Source: Plasmodium relictum
Taxonomy: Eukaryota > Apicomplexa > Aconoidasida > Haemosporida > Plasmodiidae
DNA: 64,000 nt
Assembly (NCBI RefSeq): GCF_900005765.1
Contig: NC_041692.1
Coordinates: 1,054,001-1,118,000 of the forward strand
Reading direction: 5' to 3'
Each line of letters opens with the position of its first letter. The first letter of the stretch is position 1. Below, one piece after another: positions 1 to 10,306 of this stretch. A model generated the notes under the pieces. That model was not told the origin of the DNA. It worked only from the letters and a program-made list of their open reading frames with translations, and searched no databases. The translations under genes and the position numbers were made by a program.

Positions 1-1711
1 TAAATATTGGTTCATTTCAAAATAGTAAGGGAAATATTGCTATATTTAGCTTCATTAATCCAACTTATCCATTAATGTTATATAATTTAAATTCAAGTGT
101 CATGAAAATTAAATATTCCAAAACTAATCATAATCTTTTAGTAGCTGCATTGTGTAATGGGCATATTTATATTTACGATATAAGAAGTAGTGATCCACAA
201 CCTGTGTTAAAGTCTACAACAATTAAAAATTATTATGATAATTGTTTTGAACCTATTTACGATTTCACTTTTAAAAATAATTATACTACTAATGGTGCAT
301 TTGAAAACGTTTTTTATTCGGCACATGAAAATGGATATGTTTACCAGTGGAATATAGAGAAAGAATTAAAAAATAAAGAAATTTTATTTTTAAAGAATAA
401 AAAAAATGATATATATCAAGATTTATCATCTGTATTTGAATATAAAAATTTTGTAAATAAACCTTTTAATTCATCATTAACATGTATTGATATAGATGAC
501 TACATTCATCATGATGAAGATTTTATCATCAATAACATAGAAAAGAATAATTTCAGTGATTTTAATCAAAAAGGAATATATTTTAACAAATCTAATGAAA
601 ATAGCAGTAATATAAAATTTTATGGATCAGAGGATCATTTGAAAAAAACAGTTAATCAAATAAATAATAAAGTAGCTAATAATATTGAGGAAAATTACAC
701 TAAACAAATATCCAAAGAAGAAGAATTATTAAATCATTATAAAAATATAACACAAAATATTATTGATAAAAAAATAAAGCCTACTCATTCTTATTATTAT
801 TTAGGTTAATGGATAAGAAAAATATGTGTTAAAATAAAATAAGATATATATCTATCAATAGTAGAAAATATTATTTTAAAATTTATTTTCTATATATTTA
901 CATGCTTGTGATAAAATTGTATTTACAATAACATTTTAATTCAAATTTCATATATAAAAAATATTGAATTTTAAATATTATAAATACTTTTATTTTGTAT
1001 TAATCTAGGAACAAAAAATGGAATAATATATAGGTGCAATAGTTGCTATCAAAAATCGTATTTAAACTATTATGTAGCTCATTTTGGATCAGTTAATAAA
1101 ATTAAAATAAATAAGTTCGACCATGATATTTTCATAAGTGCTGGAGAAGACTGCACAGTAAAGTTATGGAATAAATTTTGCAATAAACAAATCACAACTT
1201 TTAAATCAAAAAATTCTTTTACATCAATTAATGATATATTATGGTTATTTAAAAAATATATAGGAAAAATTAATTGAATAAATAATAAAAAAATATATAT
1301 AAGTAAATTTATATATATATATGTATTTTGTATGCTTAGGTTACCTAATAATTCGACATCTTTTTTTTGTTGTTCTGATGATGGTAGAATAGAATTATGG
1401 GACTTCGATTTTTTATCAAAAGATCCATTGATCATATTCTATCCTAATAATGTTGAATCATCAAAAATTAAAACTTTGAAGTAAATTTTTTTTTTTTTAA
1501 TGAAATATATATGTAAATATATATATATATATATATATTTTTTTTCTCAAGGATGTTTAATAAAAATGATATTTTATTGTGCGGAGACAATTTGGCAAAT
1601 GTGACTATGATGAAAATAAATAATTTATTTAATTTAGAATTAGATGATTATGAGCAAAAAATGAAATTAACAAACTGTTTAAGATATTTAGACACTTACG
1701 ATTATTTCTAG
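1..1711 (+). CDS. Axonemal dynein intermediate chain (DNAI1-like WD40 protein), 3' part
   Basis: The gene runs in from the left edge. Exons are <1-804, 1009-1243, 1340-1480 and 1552-1711; splice phases agree and the last exon ends in TAG. About 445 residues are visible. They read as the WD40 half of an axonemal dynein intermediate chain: an 'NLLVAALCNGHIYIYDIR' blade, then 'GTKNGIIYRC', 'GSVNKIKINKFD', 'SAGEDCTVKLWN' and 'DDGRIELWD', in the order found in DNAI1/IC78. The family tethers outer-arm dynein to the axoneme; in Plasmodium the only flagellum is that of the male gamete. An Asn/Lys-rich insert of about 120 residues (roughly bases 400-780) interrupts the propeller, as is common in this genus. 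Introns 1 and 2 use GTTAAT and GTTATT donors. DNAI2/WDR78-type paralogues are the main alternative. Confidence 0.8.
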
Positions 1712-2809
1712 ATATATATATTTTTTTTTTTAATAATTAATTATTAGTATATTTATTTTAGAATATATAATAATTATTTTAACTAATATTTCTTTAAATA
1801 TATTTATAATTTAAAATTATATCCAGTTTTTATATTTTATTCTTTTTATATATGCAATTTTCTAATAGTTTATTCAGTTAATAAACTTATTCTACATTGA
1901 AGTTAAAATATATACACATATATATATATATAAGCATATTCTTAGACAACTTTTTATATACAACTAAAATGTAAAAAGAATATTATTTTTACATATATGT
2001 ACATATATCTTAATCTCATTCGTTGTTTTACAATAACATAATAAAGGTAAAAGAAAAAAAATTTTTACCTATAAAAATTTGATATAATTTAATCGTTTTG
2101 ATAATTTTTATATTATTAATTTTAAAAGTTCTTATTACCAGTAAGTTTTATAAAAACCAGAGTTAAAAAACTTTGAAACATAAAATAAAAATATATCATA
2201 TACTGATTAAAAATTGATATAATATTTATATGAATTTTGTATAAAGTTTTAATATTATTAAAAAAAAAATATATATATAATAAATTTTAAAAATAAATGA
2301 GTAAAATAAAATGATAAAATTAACAAAAAATTGATATTCCTACATTTATGCATTTTTATATTCTTTTTTGTACAAGTTATTTTTAATACTTATTTTTGTT
2401 TATTACAAATTAAAATTTTTTTAAATATTAACTATACATCATTTAATAATACTATATTTAATACATTTTAATATATCCAATTTTCTATTAAGTTAATGCA
2501 TTTTATTTTTTATTCTTTTATTTTTTTTATTCATGTTTTTTTTTTTTTTTGTGGTATTTTTTTAACATAAATTATAAAATATATGAGAAGTTTAAAATTT
2601 ATATATGCCAAAATTGATCATTCAAAATAGTGTAATGATATGACACTAAAAAGTTCATGTTTAAGAAATTAATATAAAATATATTTCTTTATATTCATTA
2701 ATATCTATATCTATATATATATATCTATATATATATATATATATAAATGGTAACAAAGATTTAAAAAGAGAAATAGGGAAATTAATAAGTAAAAATTATT
2801 AAAAACAAA
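1712..2809. other. Intergenic, no gene seen
   Basis: A+T-rich spacer between two plus-strand genes, with poly-T runs and a (TA)n/(TC)n stretch near 2700-2745. No coding pattern or RNA gene was recognised. It should hold the 3' end of the dynein gene and the promoter of the TPR gene. Confidence 0.6.
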
Positions 2810-3742
2810 ATGGATTTGTGTATGGAAAATACCTATTTAAAAAATGTTGAAAATTTAGACGGAAGTAAAATTACATATAATGAAATTAAAAAAAAAGAAG
2901 ATAGTGATGTTGAAAAGAAAGAAACTAATATTGATAATGAAAATAACAAAAACTTAAAAATAAACTTAAAGGAAGATAATAATTTAAGTATAGAAGAAAA
3001 TAAAGAAGATAAAATAAATGGAAAGGAAAACAAAATAAATAGTGTAAAGCATGAAAATACTGAGAAGAAAAATAAAATTTTAAATGATTCAATAAATATA
3101 AATTGTAATGATGATGAAAAAGAAACTAAAGATGATGCAAATGAAAAATATAACAAAGGAGATTATGAAGGAGCACTGAAAATATGGGAAAGGGGGTTAA
3201 GAACTATAAACTATATTTTATCAAAAAAAGAAGAATTAAAAAATGAGAGATTACAAACTTTCCAAAAATTACATTCAACCTACTGTAGTAATATTGCTCA
3301 AGGTTATATGAAATTAAATAAATATTCTGAATGCGTTAGATATTCTTTATTAGCACAAGAAAATGATAAAGATAATATTAAAATTTATTTTAGATTGGCT
3401 AAAGGTTACTTTATGTTAGGTGAATATGATAAATCAATAAAAGTATTAAATGAAGGAATTAAGATTAGTAAGGACAAATCATTAATCAATTTATTAGTAA
3501 TGGTAAAAAAAAAAAAGCAAGTACATTTAGAAAAAGAAAAACACATGATGAAATATATTTTTAAAAGTCTTAAAGAAAAACCACTAACTAATGATGAAGA
3601 AAAGAAAAATTCTTTTTTTAACATCTTCTATACCATTTGTTCATTGTTATCATTCATATTTATGTACATATCCTTATTTTATAAAACTTGTAGTAATTTG
3701 CTACATTGCACTATTAATAAGTACAAAATTAAAAAAGAATGA
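2810..3742 (+). CDS. Tail-anchored tetratricopeptide repeat protein
   Basis: A single exon of 310 residues. The first 100 residues are a Lys/Glu/Asn-rich low-complexity leader. Three TPR-like helix pairs follow: about 107-130 ('ANEKYNKGDYEGALKIWERG'), 162-190 ('SNIAQGYMKLNKYSECVRYS') and 194-225 ('YFRLAKGYFMLGEYDKSIKV'). The spacing resembles the TPR domains of FKBP/AIP-type or TTC1-type co-chaperones. A hydrophobic segment at about 268-297 with a short basic end suggests a C-terminal membrane anchor in the ER or mitochondrial outer membrane. No isomerase or J domain is seen. A co-chaperone or receptor role is inferred from the fold only; I cannot name an orthologue. Confidence 0.8.
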   Translation: MDLCMENTYLKNVENLDGSKITYNEIKKKEDSDVEKKETNIDNENNKNLKINLKEDNNLSIEENKEDKINGKENKINSVKHENTEKKNKILNDSININCNDDEKETKDDANEKYNKGDYEGALKIWERGLRTINYILSKKEELKNERLQTFQKLHSTYCSNIAQGYMKLNKYSECVRYSLLAQENDKDNIKIYFRLAKGYFMLGEYDKSIKVLNEGIKISKDKSLINLLVMVKKKKQVHLEKEKHMMKYIFKSLKEKPLTNDEEKKNSFFNIFYTICSLLSFIFMYISLFYKTCSNLLHCTINKYKIKKE

Positions 3743-4608
3743 AAATAAATAATAAAAAAAAAAAAGGAAAATAATGAAAATTTACATATTCTAATAGAAT
3801 ACAAACAAGATAATAAATTATATCTGTGATAATCAAATAATATATAGTCTAAATTTTTTTGCAAATTTTTAGATATTTTCTATATATAAAATTTTTCTCA
3901 TGTTTTTTTTTATGAAGCTAGGTAATTCATTTTTTTTTTTTAAATAATAAGAACAATCATTGTTTTTTAAGTTTAAAAATTTAATGAACCCAATATTTTT
4001 ACAAAATAAAATATAAAAATTTCAAAGAAGAAATTAAATTAAAAATATAAAATTTATCAAAATAACAAGATCTCTCAAATTAGTCATATTTAATAGAATT
4101 AAATGTTTATCCTTATGAAATTATATATAAGCTATTTTCCAATTTATAAGGGTTGATATAAGAATTCAAAATGGAAAGAATAACAAAAAACAAAAGACAA
4201 AAAACAAATAAAAAATTTTAAAATATCTACATAAAATTTGAAATGTGCATAAGAAAATTTTTTTTGACATAAAAAAAAATATTTATAAAATATACTATTT
4301 TATTAATCAGAGTAATTATATATATATATTCAAGAATATTGTTTATGTAGAATTAACAAAAAATATAAAAAAGGAGTACATAAAATATATATTTAAATAA
4401 ATATTGTATTTAATAAATAGTTTTAAAAAAATATGAATTATATAATGAAAAAAAAAAAAGAGAAAAAATTATATTTATTATATATATATATATAATATAT
4501 CTATATAAACATATATGTATATTTATTCATGTAAAATATATATATGCATATGTTTTTGCATGTATATATTATACTTAACTATATATACTTTATAATTTGT
4601 TTTTTGTA
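3743..4608. other. Intergenic between convergent genes
   Basis: 3' flanks of the TPR gene (+) and the acyltransferase gene (-). A+T-rich with (TA)n near 4480-4500; nothing coding was recognised. Confidence 0.6.
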
Positions 4609-6360
4609 TTATAAAATTTCTTCCTTATATTCTAATTGGGAACGTTGTAAAATCGGAACCCAATCATCTTTTCCTCTTATTAATCTTTTTGTATCTGCAT
4701 CAACAACAAATTTCGGAATATTCCTATATAACTGTTCAAGAAAATCATCTGAAACATTAGGACCTAATGTTGATACTAATTCACGAACTTTCAATTGAAG
4801 TTCGTGTCTCGTACTTATTAATTCTCTTTCATTATCTCTCCATACATTAATCTTTCCACATATAACTTTTAATAAGATTTTCATTTGCCTTAATAGTGTG
4901 GGTATTTGGACGGAATAATTTAAATTTATATAATAACAAATTGGTAATATACAAATACTTAAAAATGTAAATATGATTCTTTTTAGCCATGTCTTATAAA
5001 GGTAAAGACTAAAAATTAATCCATAAAAAAGATTAAAAGTTGGCAATAAAACAATTAAAACTAAAACTTTATAGCTAGATACTACATCGCATCCTTGAAT
5101 TTTTACTGTACTATTTTTTAAGGCATCTTCTCTATGTTTTTCAGCTAAATGTATAGAAATTAGAACTAAAGGTAACCATAATAATGAAAATGTCATACCA
5201 AAAATTACGCAAAAAATAACACTACATATGTGTTCAATAAATTTTAAGGTTGCTGCTGAAGTGGATTGTTTAAGCATCCATACCTCATCATCTTTTATTT
5301 TGTTGGCTTGTAATAATTTTTCGTAACACTGTAACTGATAACATAGATTCTTAATAACCTTTGTATTACCAAATTTCCAAAACATTTTACAAAATAATTG
5401 TAAATTATTATAAATTTTATTTTTGGATATAGTCATGCGTTCGGGTGTATATAAACTAACACATAATTCTATGCATCTACTTGTTTCATGATCTTTAGAT
5501 GTCAGCATGCAGCTTCTCATACCTTCTTCTATCCTAGTTAGTAATTTACTTATCGTTTCTCTATGATTATTATTATAATCTTTACATAAATCTTGAGAAA
5601 CCATTATTGCATTTCCATAAAATAAAGTCACACAACCTTGTAGCTGATACAGTTTAGAATATGATAAACCTACAGGTATAATAGAAACATCTTCAATTCC
5701 ATCTGCTAAAGCACATAAGGTCATAATAGCAACACCCGGTTTTAATGGTAATAAATTAGTTCGATCATGTGATCCCCCTTCTGGGAAAATTCCAATGGTA
5801 TCTCCATTTTTTAAACTATTGGTAACTAAATTATAGACATCACTTTGATTTACTTTCGGTATTATTTTAAAAGGGACCCCATTAACTTTATCATCACATT
5901 CAATATTTATAGCTCCTTGAATAAATAATTCCGTTTCTGATTCAATTTTAGTTACACAAAAAATTTTATTTTGTGTCATTAATTTATCTCCAATCTGCAC
6001 ATCTAATCTAAATCTTGTATTAACCCCTCTTATTTTTATATCTCCTGTTTCCCAAAGTATATTACCAATTCCTTTGAATTTTAAATCTTCTGGTCTTTTT
6101 ACACTTATACATCCAATAATACTGGCTAATTTTCCTATAACGGCTCTTTTCATGGATTTTTCTGCTACTATAAACTTTACTTGCCTTGGAATATTTGCTA
6201 CTAATACACATGCATCAATAAACTGATTATTATGATTTCCAACAAATATAACTGATCCATATAATGGTACATTTTCTGGATTTATTACATTCACATCTCT
6301 AAATAAAGATCTTACAATTGCTTTACATAACCATCTTATTACAAAATATAAATTTGGCAT
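4609..6360 (-). CDS. GPAT: ER glycerol-3-phosphate acyltransferase
   Basis: Single exon, 583 residues. It matches the SCT1/GPT2-like acyltransferase family and has the same length I recall for the Plasmodium enzyme (PfGAT). It acylates glycerol-3-phosphate with acyl-CoA to lysophosphatidate, the first step of phospholipid synthesis at the ER. Seen: motif I 'GNHNNQFID' (His43, Asp49), motif III 'FPEGGSHDR' (192-200) and a later 'IIPVGLSY' (227-234). The stretch between motifs I and III carries the extra segment typical of the yeast-like family. Two hydrophobic clusters at about 372-408 and 425-480 would form the membrane anchor. The protein starts at the first Met of the open frame, just before the acyltransferase helix, and ends in a charged tail. 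Confidence 0.93.
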   Translation of the reverse strand: MPNLYFVIRWLCKAIVRSLFRDVNVINPENVPLYGSVIFVGNHNNQFIDACVLVANIPRQVKFIVAEKSMKRAVIGKLASIIGCISVKRPEDLKFKGIGNILWETGDIKIRGVNTRFRLDVQIGDKLMTQNKIFCVTKIESETELFIQGAINIECDDKVNGVPFKIIPKVNQSDVYNLVTNSLKNGDTIGIFPEGGSHDRTNLLPLKPGVAIMTLCALADGIEDVSIIPVGLSYSKLYQLQGCVTLFYGNAIMVSQDLCKDYNNNHRETISKLLTRIEEGMRSCMLTSKDHETSRCIELCVSLYTPERMTISKNKIYNNLQLFCKMFWKFGNTKVIKNLCYQLQCYEKLLQANKIKDDEVWMLKQSTSAATLKFIEHICSVIFCVIFGMTFSLLWLPLVLISIHLAEKHREDALKNSTVKIQGCDVVSSYKVLVLIVLLPTFNLFYGLIFSLYLYKTWLKRIIFTFLSICILPICYYINLNYSVQIPTLLRQMKILLKVICGKINVWRDNERELISTRHELQLKVRELVSTLGPNVSDDFLEQLYRNIPKFVVDADTKRLIRGKDDWVPILQRSQLEYKEEIL

Positions 6361-7717
6361 TCTTATTAAAATGTAGGAAAAAAAAAAAAAATATTAAATA
6401 ACAATAAAAAATTAAGTAATAAAAAAAAAAACTTAATACATAAAAATAAGAAAAAAAAAAAAAATACACAGAGATACAGAAATAAAAAAAAAGGAAATTA
6501 AAAAAAATATAGTAAGATAAAATAGAAAAAATAAAAATTTAAATCATAAAAAATTACATAAAGTGGTTTATTTAGTAAATACTATGATATGTTAGATATA
6601 AATATATTAATATAGAAAAGAAAATTTAATTCTTACTTTAATTTCTTAATTTATATAAAATGTATTTAAAATGTTATATAAATTTTATTTCAAATAATAT
6701 GAAAAACTTATTTTAATATATAAGGGATATTTAATTAAAATTATATAAAAAATAATATAAAGAATGAATTTAAAAAATAATTATATGTAATTGTATTAAA
6801 ATGTTTGGGATATAAATTATCACATAGAATAAAAAAAAAATTTTAAATAATTTCAACGTTGTGTATTTAATAAATTTATTCATTTGAATAAATTTTGAAG
6901 TATGAATCTATTTTTTTTTGTTTTTATCTTAATTATTTTAACTTAGTGTCATATTCATATGTATCTTCTATAAAATATTAAAAAAAAAAGGAAAAAGAGA
7001 GTTTATTCACTAATAAAATTATTAATTAAAGATTATACTTTTTTTTTTTTTTGCATAATTTATTAATATTAATAATAGTCATAAAGAATAAATAAATAAA
7101 TAAATATATATATATATATATATATATATTTTATACTCTTTAAAAAGTAATATATATACTTCTTAATATATATATTAGTAAGAATACTATGTAATGAATA
7201 AATATTAAAAATGTAAATGTAAATATAGTAAAATAAAATAAAGGAAAAAAGGATCAAATGAAGTTAATTAAAATATAAAAAAAGTAATATATAATTTAAA
7301 TGTATTCAGTGAAAAAATTTTAAGAATAATTTTATTAATTTTTATATAACAGAAGAAAAATCAAGAAGTATTTATATTTACATTAAAAATTAATAGGGAA
7401 TGAAAAGAAAAAAAAAAAATAAGATAAAAAAAATAAATCTTTTATATGAAGTAATTTTTAATATATCTATTTTTATAAAGAAGAAAACAAAAAAAAGGCA
7501 AAAATCGTCATAAAAATATTATTTCAAAAAAAAAAAAAAAAATATAGAATTTTAAGTTACCCTTTAAAAAAAAGAAATAACATTATTTTGAAAATTATAC
7601 AATGCTAATATAATAGTAAAAATTTGAGTAATACAATAAAAATAATACATATATAGCAATTATCTATATATCATTTAAATTATTGGAAAAGTAAAAAAAA
7701 CAAAAAGAAAAATTTGA
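6361..7717. other. Intergenic upstream of GPAT
   Basis: Poly-A-rich 5' flank of the minus-strand acyltransferase gene, with (TA)n at about 7106-7130. Short Tyr/Ile-rich frames here come from the (TA)n runs. No gene recognised. Confidence 0.6.
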
Positions 7718-7861
7718 ATGAAATTTTATTTAACTTATTTTATAACTTTTTTTTTTTATATTATATTGTTTATTTTTATCTTTCTTGGTTTATTATCTCC
7801 ATATTTGACAAAATTTGAGTTGTTTAAACCCAAAAGAGATAGTATTCTTTTATATATTTAA
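7718..7861 (+). CDS. Possible 47-residue single-helix membrane protein
   Basis: ATG at 7718, TAA at 7859-7861. After a short start, residues about 8-27 form one hydrophobic helix. The tail 'SPYLTKFELFKPKRDSILLY' has a mixed composition, with Pro, Glu, Asp and Arg, unlike the Phe/Ile/Tyr/Lys noise that random DNA of this base content gives. I do not recognise the family. It could be a whole small membrane protein or an exon of a spliced gene (a GTATTC donor-like site lies near the end). It lies upstream of, and convergent with, the TMEM208 homologue. Confidence 0.35.
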   Translation: MKFYLTYFITFFFYIILFIFIFLGLLSPYLTKFELFKPKRDSILLYI

Positions 7862-7933
7862 TTACACTAATAAAAAATATTAGTAACAACAAAAATAAGA
7901 ACATAAATATATATAGAATTTATTATAATAAAA

Positions 7934-7975
<42 letters not shown>

Positions 7976-8548
7976 TCTTTTATTTCATATATCTATTTAC
8001 TTATTTTATTATATTTTTTGTGTTTTTTTTGAATTCATTAGATTTCTATATAATGATAAAAAAAATACAAAATTAAAAAAAAAAAAAAAGCATAGCTACA
8101 GAACTGTAATATATATATAAATTCTAAGCATATGATATTATTAATGATATTATATGTATACAAGTAAAGAGTTTTTTTTTGTCTTTTTATATATAGACCT
8201 TTTTAAGTATAACAATATGATTAATATCAATATACAATTTATAAATGATTAAAAATATATTAAAATCATTTAATATTTTTTTTATGTTTGATTGAATTAA
8301 GAAAAATTTGTTTAATATTATTGGAAATATTTTTCTTTATTTTACTCTATTTAGAAACTTAAAATTTTCATAATTTTTTTTTAGAACTTTACATAGTTGT
8401 TTAATTTAAAAAAAAAAGGCATAACTATAATAATTAAGTATTTTTTTTTAAAATATACTTAAATAAAGCTAAAAAAATTATTTTTATTATGTTTTTATTT
8501 AGTATGAAAACAATGTAAAAAAAATTAATAACAATATATTTTATATTT
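7862..8548. other. Intergenic
   Basis: A+T-rich 3' flank of the TMEM208 homologue with a pure (TA)n tract at about 7939-7971. Nothing coding recognised. Confidence 0.6.
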
Positions 8549-9378
8549 TTAATAAACCTTCTTATATACAACTTTTGTTTTTTTTTTTTCCATTTTTTCC
8601 TTTTTTTTTGATGATTCTAAACCGTCAAACTAATAAAAAAAATAAATATGATATGAACTGAATATATATTAGTGAAAATAGTAGTTTTGAAAAAAAATTT
8701 TTTTTTTTTTTAATTTTTTCATATATTTAAATGATTCAAATTACCGGAGAACTTAAAAAATACTTGAAAATAAAATTAACAATTTTAAATATCGCGTATA
8801 ATGGTATAATTAAATATAAATAAAAAAATTTAAAAGAATAATATAGCCCAATGTTGATAATTAAGGATAATATTAGAACGTCGGTATAATAACTATATTA
8901 AAAAAAAAAAAAAAGTATATATATATATATTTATTTATTTTAATATTTCTAATTATTATGTTCTATTTAAAATAGTAGATATAAGCATTTTTTAAAATTT
9001 AATATATATTTATTTATATTTTTTATTTCTTACGTAAAGTTAAGTCCATTAATTATACCATAATGTATGTTTTTAATTGAATAATAGTAACAAAAAAATA
9101 GTAAACAGTGTAAAGAAAAGATGTATTTTGTGATTAAATTATTTCTATAATAAAATAAGAATAAAATATAAGCAAACTATAAAAGAAAAAAAAAATTAAG
9201 GATAATTTTTATAAAGACAAAAAATTTCTTATTTTATATATATATTTATAATATATGCATATATACATATATATATTTATTTATTCATTTATACTGAAAA
9301 AATGCTAAAAAATGTAGAGGCATATGTAATAAAACTTTTAGCTTTTTTTAATCTCTTTTTCTCGGATTGGCTTGCCAT
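8549..9378 (-). CDS. TMEM208 / SND2 homologue (SRP-independent ER targeting)
   Basis: A four-exon gene rebuilt by splice phase: 9295-9378, 9034-9176, 8745-8892 and 8549-8629 (minus strand), giving 151 residues. The first Met gives 'MASQSEKKRLKKAKSF', close to the plant TMEM208 start. Four hydrophobic helices follow, including 'TDVLILSLIINIGLYYSF', where human TMEM208 has 'KDVILLTAIVQVL'. The end is Lys-rich ('KKTKVVYKKVY'), as in the family. TMEM208/Snd2 is an ER membrane protein of the SND route that delivers membrane proteins to the ER without SRP. Donors are GTATAA, GTAAGA and GTAATT; acceptors are TATAG, TATAG and ATTAG. Every exon is under 150 bases. Confidence rests on the agreement of length, hydropathy order, tail and phase. 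Confidence 0.82.
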
Positions 9379-10306
9379 TTTTTGTATTTTTCTTTTAATA
9401 CTTTGAACTTTTAGGGGTTTTATATTTTTTACTTTTTATTTATTTATTTTTTTTTTATATATTATTTAGAAAAAAGAAGTTAATACTAATTTTTTATGCT
9501 TTAATATTTTAATTAAAAAACATTAAAAAAAAAGCTTATATATATGTAAATTTTTTTTTTTTTTTTTTATACCATATTTTTATTATGGTAGAAATACTAA
9601 AATAAATCAGGAAAACATATTTAAGCGTGCAAAGAAAAAAAAAAAAAAAAAAAAAATAGATAAAATAAAATAAAATAAATAAATATAAACGTGTTCGTTT
9701 TTCTTAAATTATTTTCTAAAGTTCAAATCTGAAAAAAAAGTATATTTAAAAATTTGAATATTTTTATAATAGTATATTTTTTCTTTTACTAAATATTAAT
9801 TATTATTTATTAAATTTAATTTATATAAATTTTAATATCTATTGTTAATAACAAAATATAAAATATGAATAAATTTTTTTTTAGATTTATACAAAAGATA
9901 AAAAAAAATAGCACATTAAGCAAAAATATATATAGCATACATATTTTTGATCTCTTACTCAATTTTTTCCTTTTATTTTATTTAATAAATTTTAACAATA
10001 AACTAATTAAAGTTAAACATTATAATATTAAAATGAAAATATGAATGTATATATTAATATAAAGGTATATATATATTTTTTCTTTAACTCAGAAGAAAAT
10101 TGTTTTTTATAATTATATATGTATATGAAATAAAATATATATTATTTTAAATCTATGATATAAAATATGGACCTTTAATACATAAAAGGATCTATTATTG
10201 ACAAATGGTATCATATGTGTTAAAAGAAGTAAAATAGTTAATAATAAAAATAAGAAAATATTGTATAACTTATTTTTAAGAATTATATATATATATATAT
10301 ATTTTT
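9379..10306. other. Intergenic between two minus-strand genes
   Basis: Promoter side of the TMEM208 homologue and 3' flank of eIF3a; poly-T and poly-A runs, no coding pattern. Confidence 0.6.

Noticed and set aside
4186-4210. 25-base identical A-rich string also present at 25468-25492
   Set aside because: Built almost wholly of A runs with a few C and G; no flanking similarity, so not a dispersed element.
8609-8660. TGATGA and CTGA boxes suggesting a C/D snoRNA
   Set aside because: The bases lie in and next to the last exon of the TMEM208 homologue on the other strand; no terminal stem.
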